Position numbers and translations under genes: made by a program. This document shows, piece by piece, positions 47,884 to 58,505 of a stretch of 64,000 nt of DNA (positions are counted from its first letter, which is position 1; every line of letters starts with the position of its first letter). Under the pieces are notes generated by a model that saw only the letters and a program-made list of their open reading frames with translations, did no database searches and was not told the DNA's origin. Origin of the DNA: Plasmopara viticola (lineage: Eukaryota > Oomycota > Peronosporomycetes > Peronosporales > Peronosporaceae). The stretch lies in NCBI GenBank assembly GCA_001695595.3, contig MBPM02000148.1:1-64000 (forward strand). The letters run 5' to 3'.

Positions 47884-49524
47884 CGCAATCAGCAAAGAAA
47901 ATGAAGGCTTTGAAGCAGCACACGTCATGTATTCAGTGGGAGAAATGCCGACGACTTACAAGTCGGCAATGGAACTGATGACGCGTGCAAGTGGAAGGAG
48001 GCCTGCGACTCCGAAATTGACCCTCTGATCAAGATCGAGACATGAGATATTGTTCCGCTGCCAAAGTGACGGAAAGCGATCGGCTGTCGCTGGGTCTTTC
48101 GTGTTAAGGAGAACCAAGAGGGGGGCATTGAGCGGTTTAAGGCACGGCTGGTTGCAAAAGGTTTCTCGCAGAAGTATCATGTGGATTACGAGGAGACTTT
48201 TGGACTCGTAGCCAAATTTACGTCAATTCGCATTGTGCTAAGCCTGGCTGCCAAGTATAATCTCAATCTCCACCAAATGGACGTCAAAACTGCGTTTCTT
48301 AATAGTACTCTGAACGAAGACATCTATATGCAACAACCGGATGGATATGCTGACCCAAGTCGACCAAAGTATGTGTGCAAGCTCAAGCGATTGCTCTACG
48401 GTGTGAAGCAGTCACCACGGATGTGGAGCTGAACGATTGACAATTTCATGGTTAAGACGGATTTATCAAGAGCAAGTCAGATCACTGCGTATGCAGCAAA
48501 CGCAGTGACGAGTCAATGATTTTTGTGGTGCTCTACGTTGACGACTTAATAATTGCGAGCAGTGACGACATCTTGCTTTTAACAACGAAGCAAGCGCTAA
48601 GTGAACGATTCGAGATGACATACCTCGGCGAGCTAATGTTCTTTCTCGGAATGGAGATCAATCAAGATAGCGCTATAGGCCAAGTAACGATGCGGCAAAC
48701 CAAGTTCCTCAAGTCGATTTTGCTTCAGTTTGGAATGCAAGATTGTAAGCCAGTAAGGCCTCCTCAAAATCCAGGATTGAAGCTGACAAAGAACATGTGC
48801 AATGGTGAATGCAATCACAAGGACACAATGAAAAACGTGCCGTATCGAAGTGCTGTCGGTGGCATCATGTACTTGATGGTTGCTACTCGTCCGGATCTTG
48901 CAGCAGCAGTGGGAGTGCTGAGCCAATTCGCAGCCGATCCATGTCCGACACACTGGCAAGTTTTAAAGCGAGTACTGCGATACTTAAATGCCACCCAGAC
49001 GCATGGACTCGTGTTCTCCCGAAATGGTGCTTCAGCAATTCAAGGATTTTCAGATGCCGACTGGGCAGGAGACATTGAGTCGCGTCGCAACACAAGTGGT
49101 TACGTCTTTGTCATGAACAACGAATTTATCGGCTAGAGAAGCAAAAAGCAGCGCACAGTAGCGCTCTCGTCAACTGAGGCAGAGTATACGGCCCTATCGG
49201 TAGCAGCTTAAGAAGCTGTATGGCTAAAAGTATTCGCGTGCAATCTTAAAGAAATTGATGACAATGAACCTATCAAGATTTTGAAGATAATCAAGGCTCA
49301 ATCGCTTTGGCCAAGAATCCGGAATTTTATAATTGCACCAAGCATATCGATTTTCGGTACTTTGTGCGTGAGAGATTTGAAGACGGTCAAGTGCTGTTAA
49401 AGTTCTGTCCAACTCAAGACATGCTGGCCGACATCATGACCAAGCCTGTTGTTGCTGCGCAATACACATCACTTCGGTGTCGACTTGGTATTAAAGGTGC
49501 TGAAGCTGTCGAGTCGAGTGGGAG
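47884..49524 (+). pseudogene. A4 reverse transcriptase and RNase H
   Basis: Continues A4 after B1. GEMPTTYKSAME is followed by two frameshifted or stopped stretches (TGA near 48,043 and 48,067), then YEETFGLVAKFTSIRIVLSL, HQMDVKTAFLNS, and TGA at 48,430 after RMWS. YVDD is at 48,534-48,545, then MEINQDSAIGQVTMRQTKFL and MYLMVATRPDLAAAVGVLSQ. RNase H starts with TAG at 49,134 and has a one-base deletion near 49,275, then KNPEFYNCTKHIDFRY and TQDMLADIMTKPVVAAQ. The frame reads on into the LTR to the TAA at 49,586. Nearly identical to A3 with the same lesions. Confidence 0.9.
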
Positions 49525-49813
49525 TGTTGATGATGTAGTCGAAAATGTTGGCAAAGAAACGCCTCGACCAGCGACTACATATCGGTAAGTACCGGTATCT
49601 GCAATCAGTTGATGACTGCTTGGAGGAGCGGGCTCAAGATGGGCAAAAGATCGACTTTGGGATGGGAAGATGATTGCGCCCGGATGGTAAGTTGTTCTGA
49701 TTGGGTTACATAAACCATTGGCTTAGAGGTAGCATGTAATTGCGATTTAAGGACCTTATAAATATATTCACTTTGCATTTTGTCATTTTCAGCTCAAGTG
49801 ACCTTTATCAACA
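49525..49813 (+). mobile_element. A4 3' LTR (289 bp)
   Basis: TGTTGATGATGTAGTCGAAA to CCTTTATCAACA. Inr TCACTTT at 49,768-49,774 and FPR CATTTTGTC at 49,776-49,784. It is followed by CGACA and the reverse complement of an RNase H end, so A4 inserted 8 bp inside the LTR of the minus-strand AM element. Confidence 0.9.
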
Positions 49814-51110
49814 CGACAACACTCCCACTCGACTCGACAGCCTTTCGTGCTTGTATGCCGAGCATGCTCCGAAGTTTGCAGGACCGCGAAGCTGGAATAG
49901 ACTCCGTCATGATGTCGGCCAGCTTATCTTGAGTCGGACAGTACTCGAGCACCACTTGACTGGCTTCTACCTTTTCGCGCACAAAGTGGTATCGAATGTC
50001 GATATGCTTCGTGCGCTTGTGAACCTCCGGGTTCTTGGCCAGCGCGATCGAGCCTTGGTTGTCTTCATATATCTTGATCGCATCGTCGCTCCTTATTTCG
50101 CCGAGTTCGCACGGAATAGTCTTAAGCCACACTGCTTCTTGTGTAGCCTCTGAAAGCGCCATGTATTCGGCTTCCGTCGATGAAAGTGCCACTGTCCGCT
50201 GCTTCTTGCTTCGCCAGCTAACACATCCGCCGTTTAGCTTGAACAAATCCCACTTGTGCTTCTGAGAGACTCAATGTCTCCAGCCCAATCTGCATCTTAA
50301 TAACCCACTAGCTTAGCGGTTACAGCACGTGTGAATTCGAGTCCATATGTTCGTGTCGCTTGATACCGCAGAACGCACTTGAGAGCTTGCCAGTGTGTTG
50401 TACAGGGACCAGACGCAAATTGATCGAGAACACCCACTGCCGCAGCGAGGTCCGGACGCGTCGCCACCATTAAGTACATGATTGCTCCGACAGCACTCTG
50501 GTAAGGCACGTTCTTCATTGTTTCTTCATGCTTGCAGCCGCCTTCGCAAAATTTTCTTCTTCAACTTAAGTCCGGGGTCTTGTTACATCCTCACAGGCTT
50601 TCTTTCGTGCATGCCAAACTTGATCAATATTGACTTGAGGAAATTTGTTTGCCGCATCGTCACTTGGCCAGCCTTGTGGTCGCTCTTAATCTCAACACCG
50701 AGAAAAAACTTGAGTTCACCAAGATCTGTCATCTCAGACCAATCGCTCAGCATACGCTTAGTCGACTCGAGGAGTTCATTGTTGCCTAGCGCTGATAAGG
50801 TCGTCAACGTAAAGAATCACAAAGGCCATGTCACCATTACCATTCCGTTTGACATACACACAATGGTCCGAGTCGCACTTGCCGAAGCCAATCTTGAGCA
50901 TGAAGTCATCAATAGTTTGATTCCACATGCGAGGAGACTGTCTTAATCCGTACAACGATCGCTTCAGCTTGCACACGTAGTCGGGGTTAACGTATCCGTC
51001 CGCCTGTGCCATATAGATGTCTTCATCGAGCATACCGTTCAAAATCGCCGTCTTCACATTCATTTGATGAAGCGAAAGATTATACCTGGCTGCCAAACTC
51101 AGCACGATCC
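49814..51110 (-). pseudogene. AM copy 2, RNase H and RT palm (minus strand)
   Basis: Same content and limits as AM copy 1: RNase [41 protein letters not shown] and TQDKLADIMTE, then RT with YVDD at 50,811-50,800, [33 protein letters not shown] and [20 protein letters not shown]. The frame runs up to the GATCC at 51,106-51,110, where B2 interrupts it. The upstream RT segment is at 55,691-56,020. Confidence 0.9.
51106..51110. repeat. B2 target site duplication, left (GATCC)
   Basis: GATCC directly before TGTTACAGG, repeated at 55,691-55,695. The AM RT frame is continuous if B2 and one GATCC are ignored. Confidence 0.92.
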
Positions 51111-51422
51111 TGTTACAGGTACATGCTGACCGGTCCCGTATGGATTCACTTGGTACACTGTAACAACTTGTACTCATCAACCGGTTAGCTCGAACCGGTC
51201 CAATACGACCACACGTTGATAAGACGAGTAGGTTGATTGGATGAGTAAGGAATGTTTGTGATTAACGAGGTAAATGATAGGAAGAGCTAGTGCATGTCTC
51301 ATCAGCTAGAACTAACATTATATGAATCACTTCTGAATTTCCATTTAAACCCCCAAGTGGCTTCTTCGCTTCGGTTGCCTCACCTCCGTCTCCTACCCAG
51401 TGCTCAAAGTCACCTTCCATCT
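51111..51422 (+). mobile_element. B2 5' LTR (312 bp)
   Basis: TGTTACAGGTACATGCTGAC to CTTCCATCT (the 3' LTR ends in the canonical CA). TCACTTC, then TGAATTTCCA near 51,326-51,340, is close to Inr plus FPR with the FPR's first base changed. Confidence 0.9.
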
Positions 51423-51438
51423 GATTATGAGCCCAAGC
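51423..51438 (+). promoter_or_regulatory. B2 primer binding site, overlaps gag ATG
   Basis: GATTATGAGCCCAAGC directly after the 5' LTR. Fourteen bases (TTATGAGCCCAAGC) are identical to the family-A sites. Gag ATG at 51,427. Confidence 0.8.
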
Positions 51439-52821
51439 ACGATGTCCTCTATTCACGATGCCAAGATTTCCATCGACAACTTCAACGGCGACAACTACGC
51501 CACGTGGAGCCGCTACATGCATGGCGTGTTCCTGATCAGGTCGGTGTGGAGTGTAGTGAACCGCGAGACGACGCGAAGCTCCACGGATCCCCGGGCGAAG
51601 GACGAGTATGTCAATTCAAACAACATCGCGTTCGGCTTGATGTTGCTCCACATGGACGCCGACTACCAACATGTGCTTGACAACTGCGAAGAAGCCTGGG
51701 TTGCGTGGACGCGTTTGCGTACACTGTACGGTGGGTCGCAAAAGGCTGGACGGATCTACCTGAAACGTCGGCTCTTCAGCATGGAGATGGCGGAAGGCGG
51801 CAATGTCTTCCATCATTGCAGCGAGGTCTTTAAATTCAGCGCGAAGCTCAGCAGTATCGGCGCCAAGATGAAGGACGAAGACGTCGCGATCTGCATGCTT
51901 CGTAGTCTCCCCAAGAGTTTCGAAAACGTGGTGCTCGATTTGGAAGTGAGCACCGCACAGCTGAAGACGCAGGACGTGGTGAAGGTGCTCACAAACAAGC
52001 ACATCAAGCGACAAGGCTTGAAGACTGCGTCTGTCAAGGTCGAAGAAGTAGCGAAAGCTTTCAACGCCGAGCGCGAAGTGCGTCGCTGCACGTACTGCGG
52101 GAAAGTGGGGCACGTCATTGACAAGTGCTGGACCAAGCAGAAAGAAGAAAACCGAGAAGGAGCACGACGAGGCCGAAGTGGTCGTGGTGCCAACAACATT
52201 GAGTGGCTAGACTGGCGCGACGACGACAATTTTGACGCGGTCGCATCTGCAGTCTCCATGGAGTGCGGCGTGTCGACGTGCAAGAAGTTCCAAGGAACTT
52301 GGGCCATCGACAGTGGCGCCACACACCACATTTGCAACGACAAGACCAAGTTTGTCGAAATCAAGGAGTGCGACGACGGAAAATTGACCGTGGCCAACGG
52401 GCACACAGCCAAGATTTTGGGTGTGGGGATTGTGGTGCAACAAGTCTCTCTCTCCAACGGCACCACGCGCGACATCAGGATCGAAGACGCGCTTTACGTC
52501 CCAAGCATGAACAAGAATCTGCTGTCGGTGCCCCAAATCAATAGCAGTGGACAGTTCGTGGTGATCTTCGACGGTGCTGAAATGCACATTCCACGGAAGA
52601 AATCTCGACAAGTCGTTGCCGCCGCAGACCTCGTCGACGGCCTGTACTGGCTCCGCGTGCCACGCGCAAGCGCTAACTCCGTGCCCAAATTCGATCAACG
52701 GAGTCGGCCTCCATGCGCAAATGGGCCACGCTCCAAACGACGTTCTTTGCAAGATGGTGTCAAGCGGCATGGTGACAGGTGCCCAGATGCCTCCAACGTC
52801 GAAGAACTCGAGCAAGTGTAG
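51427..52821 (+). CDS. B2 gag-protease, longest intact frame in the window
   Basis: Start chosen at the PBS ATG ([15 protein letters not shown]). The frame also extends nine codons upstream into the LTR. Domains: copia gag core ([70 protein letters not shown]) over residues 20-210, zinc knuckle [14 protein letters not shown] (about residues 221-234), basic stretch [13 protein letters not shown], and protease [20 protein letters not shown] (about residues 293-312) with its C-terminal [21 protein letters not shown] frameshift near 52,690 replaces the last 40 or so residues with out-of-frame sequence while integrase continues in another frame. Gag would assemble particles and protease would cleave Gag-Pol. 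Confidence 0.88.
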   Translation: MSPSTMSSIHDAKISIDNFNGDNYATWSRYMHGVFLIRSVWSVVNRETTRSSTDPRAKDEYVNSNNIAFGLMLLHMDADYQHVLDNCEEAWVAWTRLRTLYGGSQKAGRIYLKRRLFSMEMAEGGNVFHHCSEVFKFSAKLSSIGAKMKDEDVAICMLRSLPKSFENVVLDLEVSTAQLKTQDVVKVLTNKHIKRQGLKTASVKVEEVAKAFNAEREVRRCTYCGKVGHVIDKCWTKQKEENREGARRGRSGRGANNIEWLDWRDDDNFDAVASAVSMECGVSTCKKFQGTWAIDSGATHHICNDKTKFVEIKECDDGKLTVANGHTAKILGVGIVVQQVSLSNGTTRDIRIEDALYVPSMNKNLLSVPQINSSGQFVVIFDGAEMHIPRKKSRQVVAAADLVDGLYWLRVPRASANSVPKFDQRSRPPCANGPRSKRRSLQDGVKRHGDRCPDASNVEELEQV

Positions 52822-53770
52822 TGGGTGCCAGCAGGGCAAGATGGTGCAGAAACCATTTCCGATCAATACGAACAAGCCCGAATACAAGCCGTTCGAGTTT
52901 CTGCATTTCGACAACTGCGGGCCAATGGAGCAAAAATCGCTTAGTGGCAGCAGGCATTTGCTGCTCATCACCGATGAGGCCTCCGGCTGCATGACCGGCT
53001 TCTGCATTCGCGCCCGCTCAGAGAGTGAACGCTGTCTCCGAAGCTTCATTACAAAATTGGAGCGCCAATTTAACGCCAAAGTCAAGTATGTGCGTCACGA
53101 TGGGGCCAAGGAATTTAGGACAAGTTCGTTTGTGGCCTTCTACGAAGAGCATGGCATCGAAGTGCAGCCAACCGTTCGGTACGCACACCAGATGAACAAT
53201 ACTGCTGAGCGCGCAAACAGAACCATTGTGACGGTCGGCCGCAGCATGCTTCACCACGCCGACGTGGAGAAGCGTTTTTGGGCCGAAGCGGCGATGACGG
53301 CGATCTACATCAAGTATCGACTGCCGGCCCTTCAAGATCCGCGGAAAAACGCCATACGAGATTGTGTACAAGTTGAAGCCCAACGTGAAGCACATGCGAG
53401 TCTTCGGGTGCAAGGCCTACGTTTCGACGCCGAAGGAGAAGCGACAGAAGTGGGACCTTAAAGCTCGTGAAGGCATTTCCAAGGCCTACGAAGAACGGTC
53501 CAAGGCGTATCGCGTTTATGACATCGAGGCGGGAAAGGTTGTTATCTCTCGCAATGTCATTTCGACGAAACAAGCTTCAACACGAGCTCGGTCGATAAAG
53601 ATCCTGAAGTCGAATACTCCGAGCCGGACACGCGTCGACGTTCAAGTGGTCCGCGCCGTCGAACTGGACTTGAGGAAGCAATTGCACCTGCCAATGACTC
53701 GGACGATCAAGGTCAAGATTTCTCGGCCCGAGAAGCGAAAACGGAAGACGAAGGTGACAGCGACTCCGCT
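52690..53770 (+). pseudogene. B2 integrase
   Basis: Begins [20 protein letters not shown] and [14 protein letters not shown] (zinc part). LHFDNCGPMEQ (first Asp, about 52,905), YVRHDGAKEF (second Asp, about 53,090) and NNTAERANRTIVTVGRSMLH (Glu, about 53,205) are all present in one frame to 53,340. A frameshift there moves to FGCKAYVSTPKEKRQKWDLK and YEERSKAYRVYDIEAGKVVI. Another near 53,565 scrambles the acidic linker. The catalytic triad itself is intact. Confidence 0.9.
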
Positions 53771-53776
53771 CCGCCT

Positions 53777-54600
53777 ATGTTTTGGCGAGAAAGTGCAAAC
53801 GCAGTGGAAGCAAGCGACAGCGCTGAACCGAAGACCTTTCAAGATGCCATAAACGGGCCCGATCAAATTCACTGGCGCAAGGCCATACGTGCGGAACTCA
53901 AGTCGATGTGTCTTCGTGGGGTGTTTCGTGCTGCCAAGTTACCCAAAATTAAACGCGCGGTTGGGACCAAGTGGGACTTCAAAATCAAGCGCAAAGCGGA
54001 CAGATCCATCGAGAAGTACAAGTCTCAACTCGTCGCGAAGGGCTTCGTGCAGAATTACGGCATTGATTACACGGAGACGTTCTCTCCTGTCGTGAAGTAC
54101 GTGACACTTCGCATAATCATCGCCATCACCGAGCTCTTCGGATGGCCTCTGGTTCAACTTGACGTCGTCACTGCCTCACTGTACGGATTGACGAAGGAGA
54201 AGGTATTCTGCTGCGTGCCCGAGGGTGTTGAGCCGGACGACGAATTTGACTGCGTGGAGCTTCTGAAGGCGATCTACGGTCTCAAGCAAGCTTCGCGAGT
54301 ATGGAACGAGACTTTTGACGAGTACGTTCGCTCAATTGGATTTCGCGCCTCAAGCTACGGTCCGTGCCTCTACATCAAGGATGTCAACGGCAAATGCGTT
54401 TTCCTGTTGGTATACGTCGACGAAATTTTTGATCACAGGAAGCTCCAAGACACTGAATGATGAAGTCAAGCGCCAGCTCAAGGGTCGATTCGAGATGACC
54501 GATAGTGGCAAGTATTGCTTCATTCTCGGCATCGAAGTCATCGACAACAAGGACGGGAGCGTGACGTTAAGCCAAGCGCGCTACATCAACGACATTTGGA
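53777..54600 (+). pseudogene. B2 reverse transcriptase, YVDD lost
   Basis: FQDAINGPDQIHWRKAIRAE, GTKWDFKIKRKAD, LVAKGFVQNYGIDYTETFSP, VQLDVVTASLYGLTKEKVFC, YGLKQASRVWNETFDEYVRS and FLLVYVDE. The catalytic YVDD reads YVDE at 54,413-54,424, and one added base right after it shifts the frame so the following ITGSSK becomes FDHRKL; TGA at 54,458. The continuation (FEMTDSGKYCFILGIEVIDN) lies in the next frame. Confidence 0.9.
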
Positions 54601-55377
54601 GCGTTTCAACATGCAAAATTGCAAACCTGTTGCGAGTCCCGTTGATCTCAGCATGAGACTTGTTCCAAGTGATGCCTTGACCATGCTGGACGCTCCGTTT
54701 CGTGGAGCTGTCGTTGCACTCATACACTTGATGACCTTGACTCGCCCGGACATTGCCTTTGCAGTCGGATATGTGTCGCGCTTCATGGAGAACCCGCAAG
54801 TGGAACTTTGGACGGCTGTCAAGAGGATTTTTCGCTATCTTCAAGGCACCAAAATTCACGGAATTCGCTTCACTCCAAACAAGGGCGTGGACTTTCGCGG
54901 CAACTCCGATGCTAATTGGTCCGGCGACTTCAGTAACCGTAAGTCGACTTCCGGCTACTTCAAGTCCTTGAAGGACCATGTCGTGGGGTTCCAAGGAACA
55001 ATTCAGCGTATCGCTGTCCACGAGCAAAGCCGAATACATCGCGCTAAGTTTGGTGGTCCAAGAGGGCAAGTGGGTTCACAAGCTACTGTGCGAGATTTTG
55101 GCGGCCTCGAGCGAAGACACTTCAGACTTGAAGATATTCGAGGACAACCAGTCATGTTTTAAGATGACCAAGAACCCTGTCAACCATGGCCGCGCCAAGC
55201 ACATCGACATCAAGTACCATCACGTCCGCGATGAAGTGAAGCGTGGGGAAGTTCTCGTCGACTACTGCGAAACTGCGACCATGCTAGCGGACATCATGAC
55301 GAAGGGACTCGGCGGGCCTCGTCACAAGGACTTGACGATGGCTATCGGCATCCACGCGTCTTCGCATTGAGGGACCG
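54600..55377 (+). pseudogene. B2 RT C-terminal part and RNase H
   Basis: After a small deletion near 54,600 the frame gives VASPVDLSMRLVPSD, HLMTLTRPDIAFAVGYVSRF and VKRIFRYLQGTKIHGIRFTP, then a frameshift near 54,960. RNase H is open from 54,978 to 55,370: SWGSKEQFSVSLSTSKAEYI, EDNQSCFKMTKNPVNHGRAK, HIDIKYHHVRDEVKRGE, LADIMTKGLGG and IGIHASSH. The seven bases GGGACCG follow the stop before the LTR, a poor polypurine tract compared with GAGGGGG in B1. Confidence 0.88.
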
Positions 55378-55690
55378 TGTTACAACTACATGCAGACCGG
55401 TCCCGTATGGGTTCACTTGGTACACTGTAACAACTTTTACCAATCAACCGGTCAGCCCGAACCGGTCCAATACGACTACACGTTGATTCGACGAGTAGGT
55501 TGATTGAACGAGTAAGGAATAGTTGTGATTAGACGAACTAAATGATAGGAAGGGCTAGTGCATGTCTCATCAGCTAGAACTAACATTATATGCATCACTT
55601 CTGAATTTCCATTTAAACCCCCAAGTGCCTTCTTTGCTTCTGTTGCCTCTCCTCCGTCTCTTTCCCAGTGCTCAACGTCACATTCCATCA
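55378..55690 (+). mobile_element. B2 3' LTR (313 bp)
   Basis: TGTTACAACTACATGCAGAC to CATTCCATCA, with GATCC directly after. Clearly the partner of 51,111-51,422 but well diverged. Confidence 0.92.
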
Positions 55691-56035
55691 GATCCGAATC
55701 GAGGTGAACTTGGCCCCAGGCGTAAAAGTTTCCTCATAGTCGCTGCCAAACTTCTGCGAAAAACCCTTTGCAACCAGTCGAGCCTTGCATCGCTCAACTT
55801 GACCATCTTTGATCTCATTGACACGAAACACCCATCTGCAGCCGATTGCTTTGCGTCCTTTCGACAGTTGCACAATATTCCAGGTGTCATTTTTCAACAG
55901 CGAGTCGCACTCCGAGCCGCATGCTTCTTTCCACTTGCTTGCGTTTTTGGATTCCATAGCCGACTTAAACGTAGTTGGCATATCTCCCCCTGAATCCATG
56001 GCGTAAGTATTAGAGGTCATCGGTTACCTTCGGCT
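55691..56035 (-). pseudogene. AM copy 2, RT N-terminal segment (minus strand)
   Basis: Reads leftwards from about 56,020: GGDMPTTFKSAMESKNASKW, ECDSLLKNDTWNIVQLSKGR, CRWVFRVNEIKDGQVERCKA, LVAKGFSQKFGSDYEETFTP, ending FTSIRI at the GATCC site. It is the upstream neighbour of the RT part at 49,814-51,110, separated by B2. The integrase and gag of AM are missing beyond about 56,035. Confidence 0.9.
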
Positions 56036-56143
56036 TAATTCCGGTAAACAAGGCTTTCCAATACGAGCGGCTGTCCGACGGTTCTAACAAACAGCGATGG
56101 CGTCATGGACAGAAATATGGACAGACGCACTCTAGATGATTGC
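56036..56143. other. Unassigned junction sequence between AM and B3
   Basis: About 108 bp with no recognisable domain. GGTTCTAACAAACAG near 56,082 resembles the end of the B3 LTR (CTTCTAACAAATTA at 56,339), so it may be a remnant of another LTR end. Nothing else is seen. Confidence 0.4.
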
Positions 56144-56347
56144 GCCCGGATGGTGAGTCCTTCTGGTTGGCTTAGATAAATTAGTGGCTTAGATGTAGCA
56201 AAGTAGTTGCGAACTAAGGACCTTTTAAATACACTCACTTTGAAATCTCCTTTCTCCCTCACAAGTGTCTTCGCTCGGTTTTTCATCGCACAGACTCTTT
56301 ACTACACTCCTCAACTCTTTGCCTTCGCTCCGCTCACCCTTCTAACA
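56144..56347 (+). mobile_element. B3 5' LTR fragment, mosaic of A-type U3 and B-like U5
   Basis: Starts in ATGATTGCGCCCGGATGGTG and follows the family-A LTR through AACTAAGGACCTTTTAAATA and TCACTTTG, then changes to a longer tail rich in CTTCGCTC-like blocks and ends TTCTAACA. The 5' third of the LTR is missing. The gag that follows is family B, so promoter and coding part come from different lineages or an ancient LTR exchange. Confidence 0.7.
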
Positions 56348-56363
56348 AATTATAAGCTTAACC
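56348..56363 (+). promoter_or_regulatory. B3 degenerate primer binding site
   Basis: AATTATAAGCTTAACC occupies the PBS position. It retains TTAT but the overlapping start codon reads ATA and the GCCCAA part is changed. Confidence 0.55.
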
Positions 56364-57190
56364 ATGACCTCGGTGCATGACGTCTCGGCCAAGGTTGCTA
56401 TCGAAAAATTCAACGGCGACATCTATGCAACGTGGAACCGCTACATGCGTGGCGTGTTTCTTACCAAAGCCGTGTGGCATGTTGTCAACCGCGAGGTGAC
56501 TCCGACGTTTGTTGACCCTCGTGTCTCGGACAATTGTGTCAGGACAAGCAAGATTGCTTTTGGATTGATGTTGCTCCATATGGATGCGGAGTATCACCAC
56601 GTTGTTGGTGACTGCGAGGAAGCGTGGGTAGCGTGGGCGCGTACTAAGACACTGTACGGCGGATCGCAAAAAGCTGGTCGCATCTACTTGAAGCGACAAC
56701 TCTTCAGCATGGAGATGGCCGAAGGTGATAACGTCTTACATCACTGCAATGAAGTCCTCAATATCAGCGCAAAGCTTTCCAGCATCGGCGCGAAGATGGA
56801 GGACGAAGACGTTGCAATCTGCCTTTTGCGAAGTCTGCCTAAGAGCTACGAGAATGTCGTGCTCAACTTGGAGATCAGCAATGCGGAGTTGGGGACTGAG
56901 GATGTGGTTTAAGTGCTGACGAATGAGCACATTAAGCGACAAGGGTTGAAATATACGACATATAAGACTGAGAAAGTGGCAAAGGCGTTCAGCACAAAGC
57001 AAGAATATTGCCAGTGCGCCTACTGCGGAAATTTGGGGCACTCGGTGGAGCGGTGCTGGAATAAGCAGAAGGATGAGAATCGAAATGCTCGACGCGGTGG
57101 CCAAGCTCATGGACGCGGAGCAAACAATGTTCACTATCGACGCAGCGATCAACACGACCACGACCGTGTTGCGTTCGCGGTCTCACTGGA
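56364..57190 (+). pseudogene. B3 gag
   Basis: First usable ATG gives [19 protein letters not shown], then [77 protein letters not shown] single TAA at 56,910 interrupts the frame, which otherwise continues to the zinc knuckle [14 protein letters not shown] (57,018-57,059) and beyond. B1 and B2 start one in-frame ATG earlier, in the PBS. Confidence 0.88.
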
Positions 57191-58505
57191 GTGTGGACTT
57201 TCAACAACAACAAAAATATGCCTGGAATGTGGGCGATCGACAGTGGCGCAACGCGTCACATATGCAAATACAAGGACAAATTTACAAGACTCGATGAGAA
57301 CAACTTTGGCGAACTCTCGGTCGCTGACAGAAACAAGACTGCAATTAGAGGTGTCGGACCATTATTGAGCGCGTGGTTTTGCCCGATGGTATAGAATCCG
57401 ACATTGAATTCAAGGACGTATTGTTCGTGCCAGCAATGAACAAGCATCTACTTTCGGTGCCACAGATCAACAAGAGTGGCAAGTCTCAGGTGGTGTTTGA
57501 TGGCCCACGTATGGACATTGCGCGCAAGGTCTCAAATCAGGTTGTGGCTACAGCAGACCTTGTGGATGGTCTTTACTGGCTTTGCACTCCCTAGCACTCA
57601 GCAAATTTCGCGGTGCGGGGACAGAACTCCAATCTGCATGCAAGAATGGGTCACGCTCCAATCGACATACTTCGCAAGATGGTCAATGGCGAAGTGATCA
57701 AGGACGCAAATGCGCCACTAGGCTCAAGTGATCAAGGCATGTGTCGAGGATGTCAGCCGGGAAAAACCGCTCAAAAACCATTTTCTAGCTCTCAAGACAA
57801 GCGTCAATATGATACGTTTGAGCTTTTTCACTTCGACATGCGCGGTCCCATAGAACAAGACTCTTCAAGTGGAAGCAAATACTTGCTCCTCATTGTAGAC
57901 GAAGCCAGCGGATGCATGAAGGGCTTCTGTTTAAGGGCCAAATCTAGATCCGAAGAATGCCTTAAAATCTAAATTCTCATAGTCCAGACGCAATTTAACA
58001 AACGAGTCAAGTTTGTGAGACATGATGGAGCACGAGAATTCGAAACAAATTCGCTCAAGATCTTTTTTGGCGATCAGGGTATCGAGCAGCAAGTCACGGT
58101 TCCATACGCGCATCAAACAAATGGTACAGCTGAACGGACCATCAGAACTACAGTTACTATTGACCGTGCTTTACTGCACTATGCAAAACTTGACAAGTGC
58201 TTTGGGGTGAAGCGGCAATGACAGCAATCTATATCAAGAATCGACTGCCTTCACCCAAGATTTCGAGCAAACCCCATTTGAAATTGTGTACAAGTACAAG
58301 CCAAGTGTTAAGCACCTGCGTGTATTTGGTTGCCGGACATTTACTCTCACACCAAGAGGAAAGCGACTCTAGTGGCATCCGAAAGCTCGTGCCGGTATCT
58401 TTATGGGCTATCAAGAGTCATCACAGGCTTATCGGATCTTTGACACCGAGGCAGGACAAACTATTTTAGTCGTGACGTCAATTTTGATAAATCAAGGCTT
58501 GCCTT
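57191..58505 (+). pseudogene. B3 protease and integrase, cut by A5
   Basis: Protease [20 protein letters not shown] in a shifted frame from 57,191, a break near 57,365, and [20 protein letters not shown] to TAG at 57,592. Integrase has HARMGHAPIDILRKMVNGEV, CRGCQPGKTAQKPF, FHFDMRGPIEQ (first Asp, Asn-Cys replaced by Met-Arg), TAA at 57,970 after ECLKI, RHDGAREFETNS (second Asp), NGTAERTIRTTV (Glu), and a frameshift near 58,205. C-terminal domain pieces end near 58,500, where the A5 LTR starts. No RT or RNase H remains. Confidence 0.88.

Larger units (their letters stand above)
40627..49813 (+). mobile_element. A4: family-A copia element interrupted by B1
   Basis: LTR (40,627-40,915), PBS, gag, IN, then B1 (43,152-47,878) nested in the IN/RT linker, then RT, RNase H and a 3' LTR (49,525-49,813). 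Both LTRs are 289 bp. Removing B1 and one target duplication leaves about 4.45 kb, a usual copia length. The 3' LTR is followed by the AM element, cut 8 bp inside that element's LTR. The left LTR is shared with A3, giving the tandem order pol-LTR-gag-pol-LTR. Confidence 0.87.
51111..55690 (+). mobile_element. B2: complete family-B copia element nested in AM
   Basis: 4580 bp with LTRs at 51,111-51,422 and 55,378-55,690, 5-bp GATCC duplications, PBS, a long gag-protease frame, integrase, RT and RNase H. It is the best-preserved element here, but the two LTRs differ at roughly 30 positions by eye (about 10%) and the RT catalytic site is lost, so it is an old, dead insertion. Confidence 0.93.

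Noticed and set aside
51616..53085. Long antisense frames within B2 (165, 220 and 292 codons)
   Set aside because: They lie opposite the gag-protease frame and follow from its GC-rich codon use; no motif or start context supports them.
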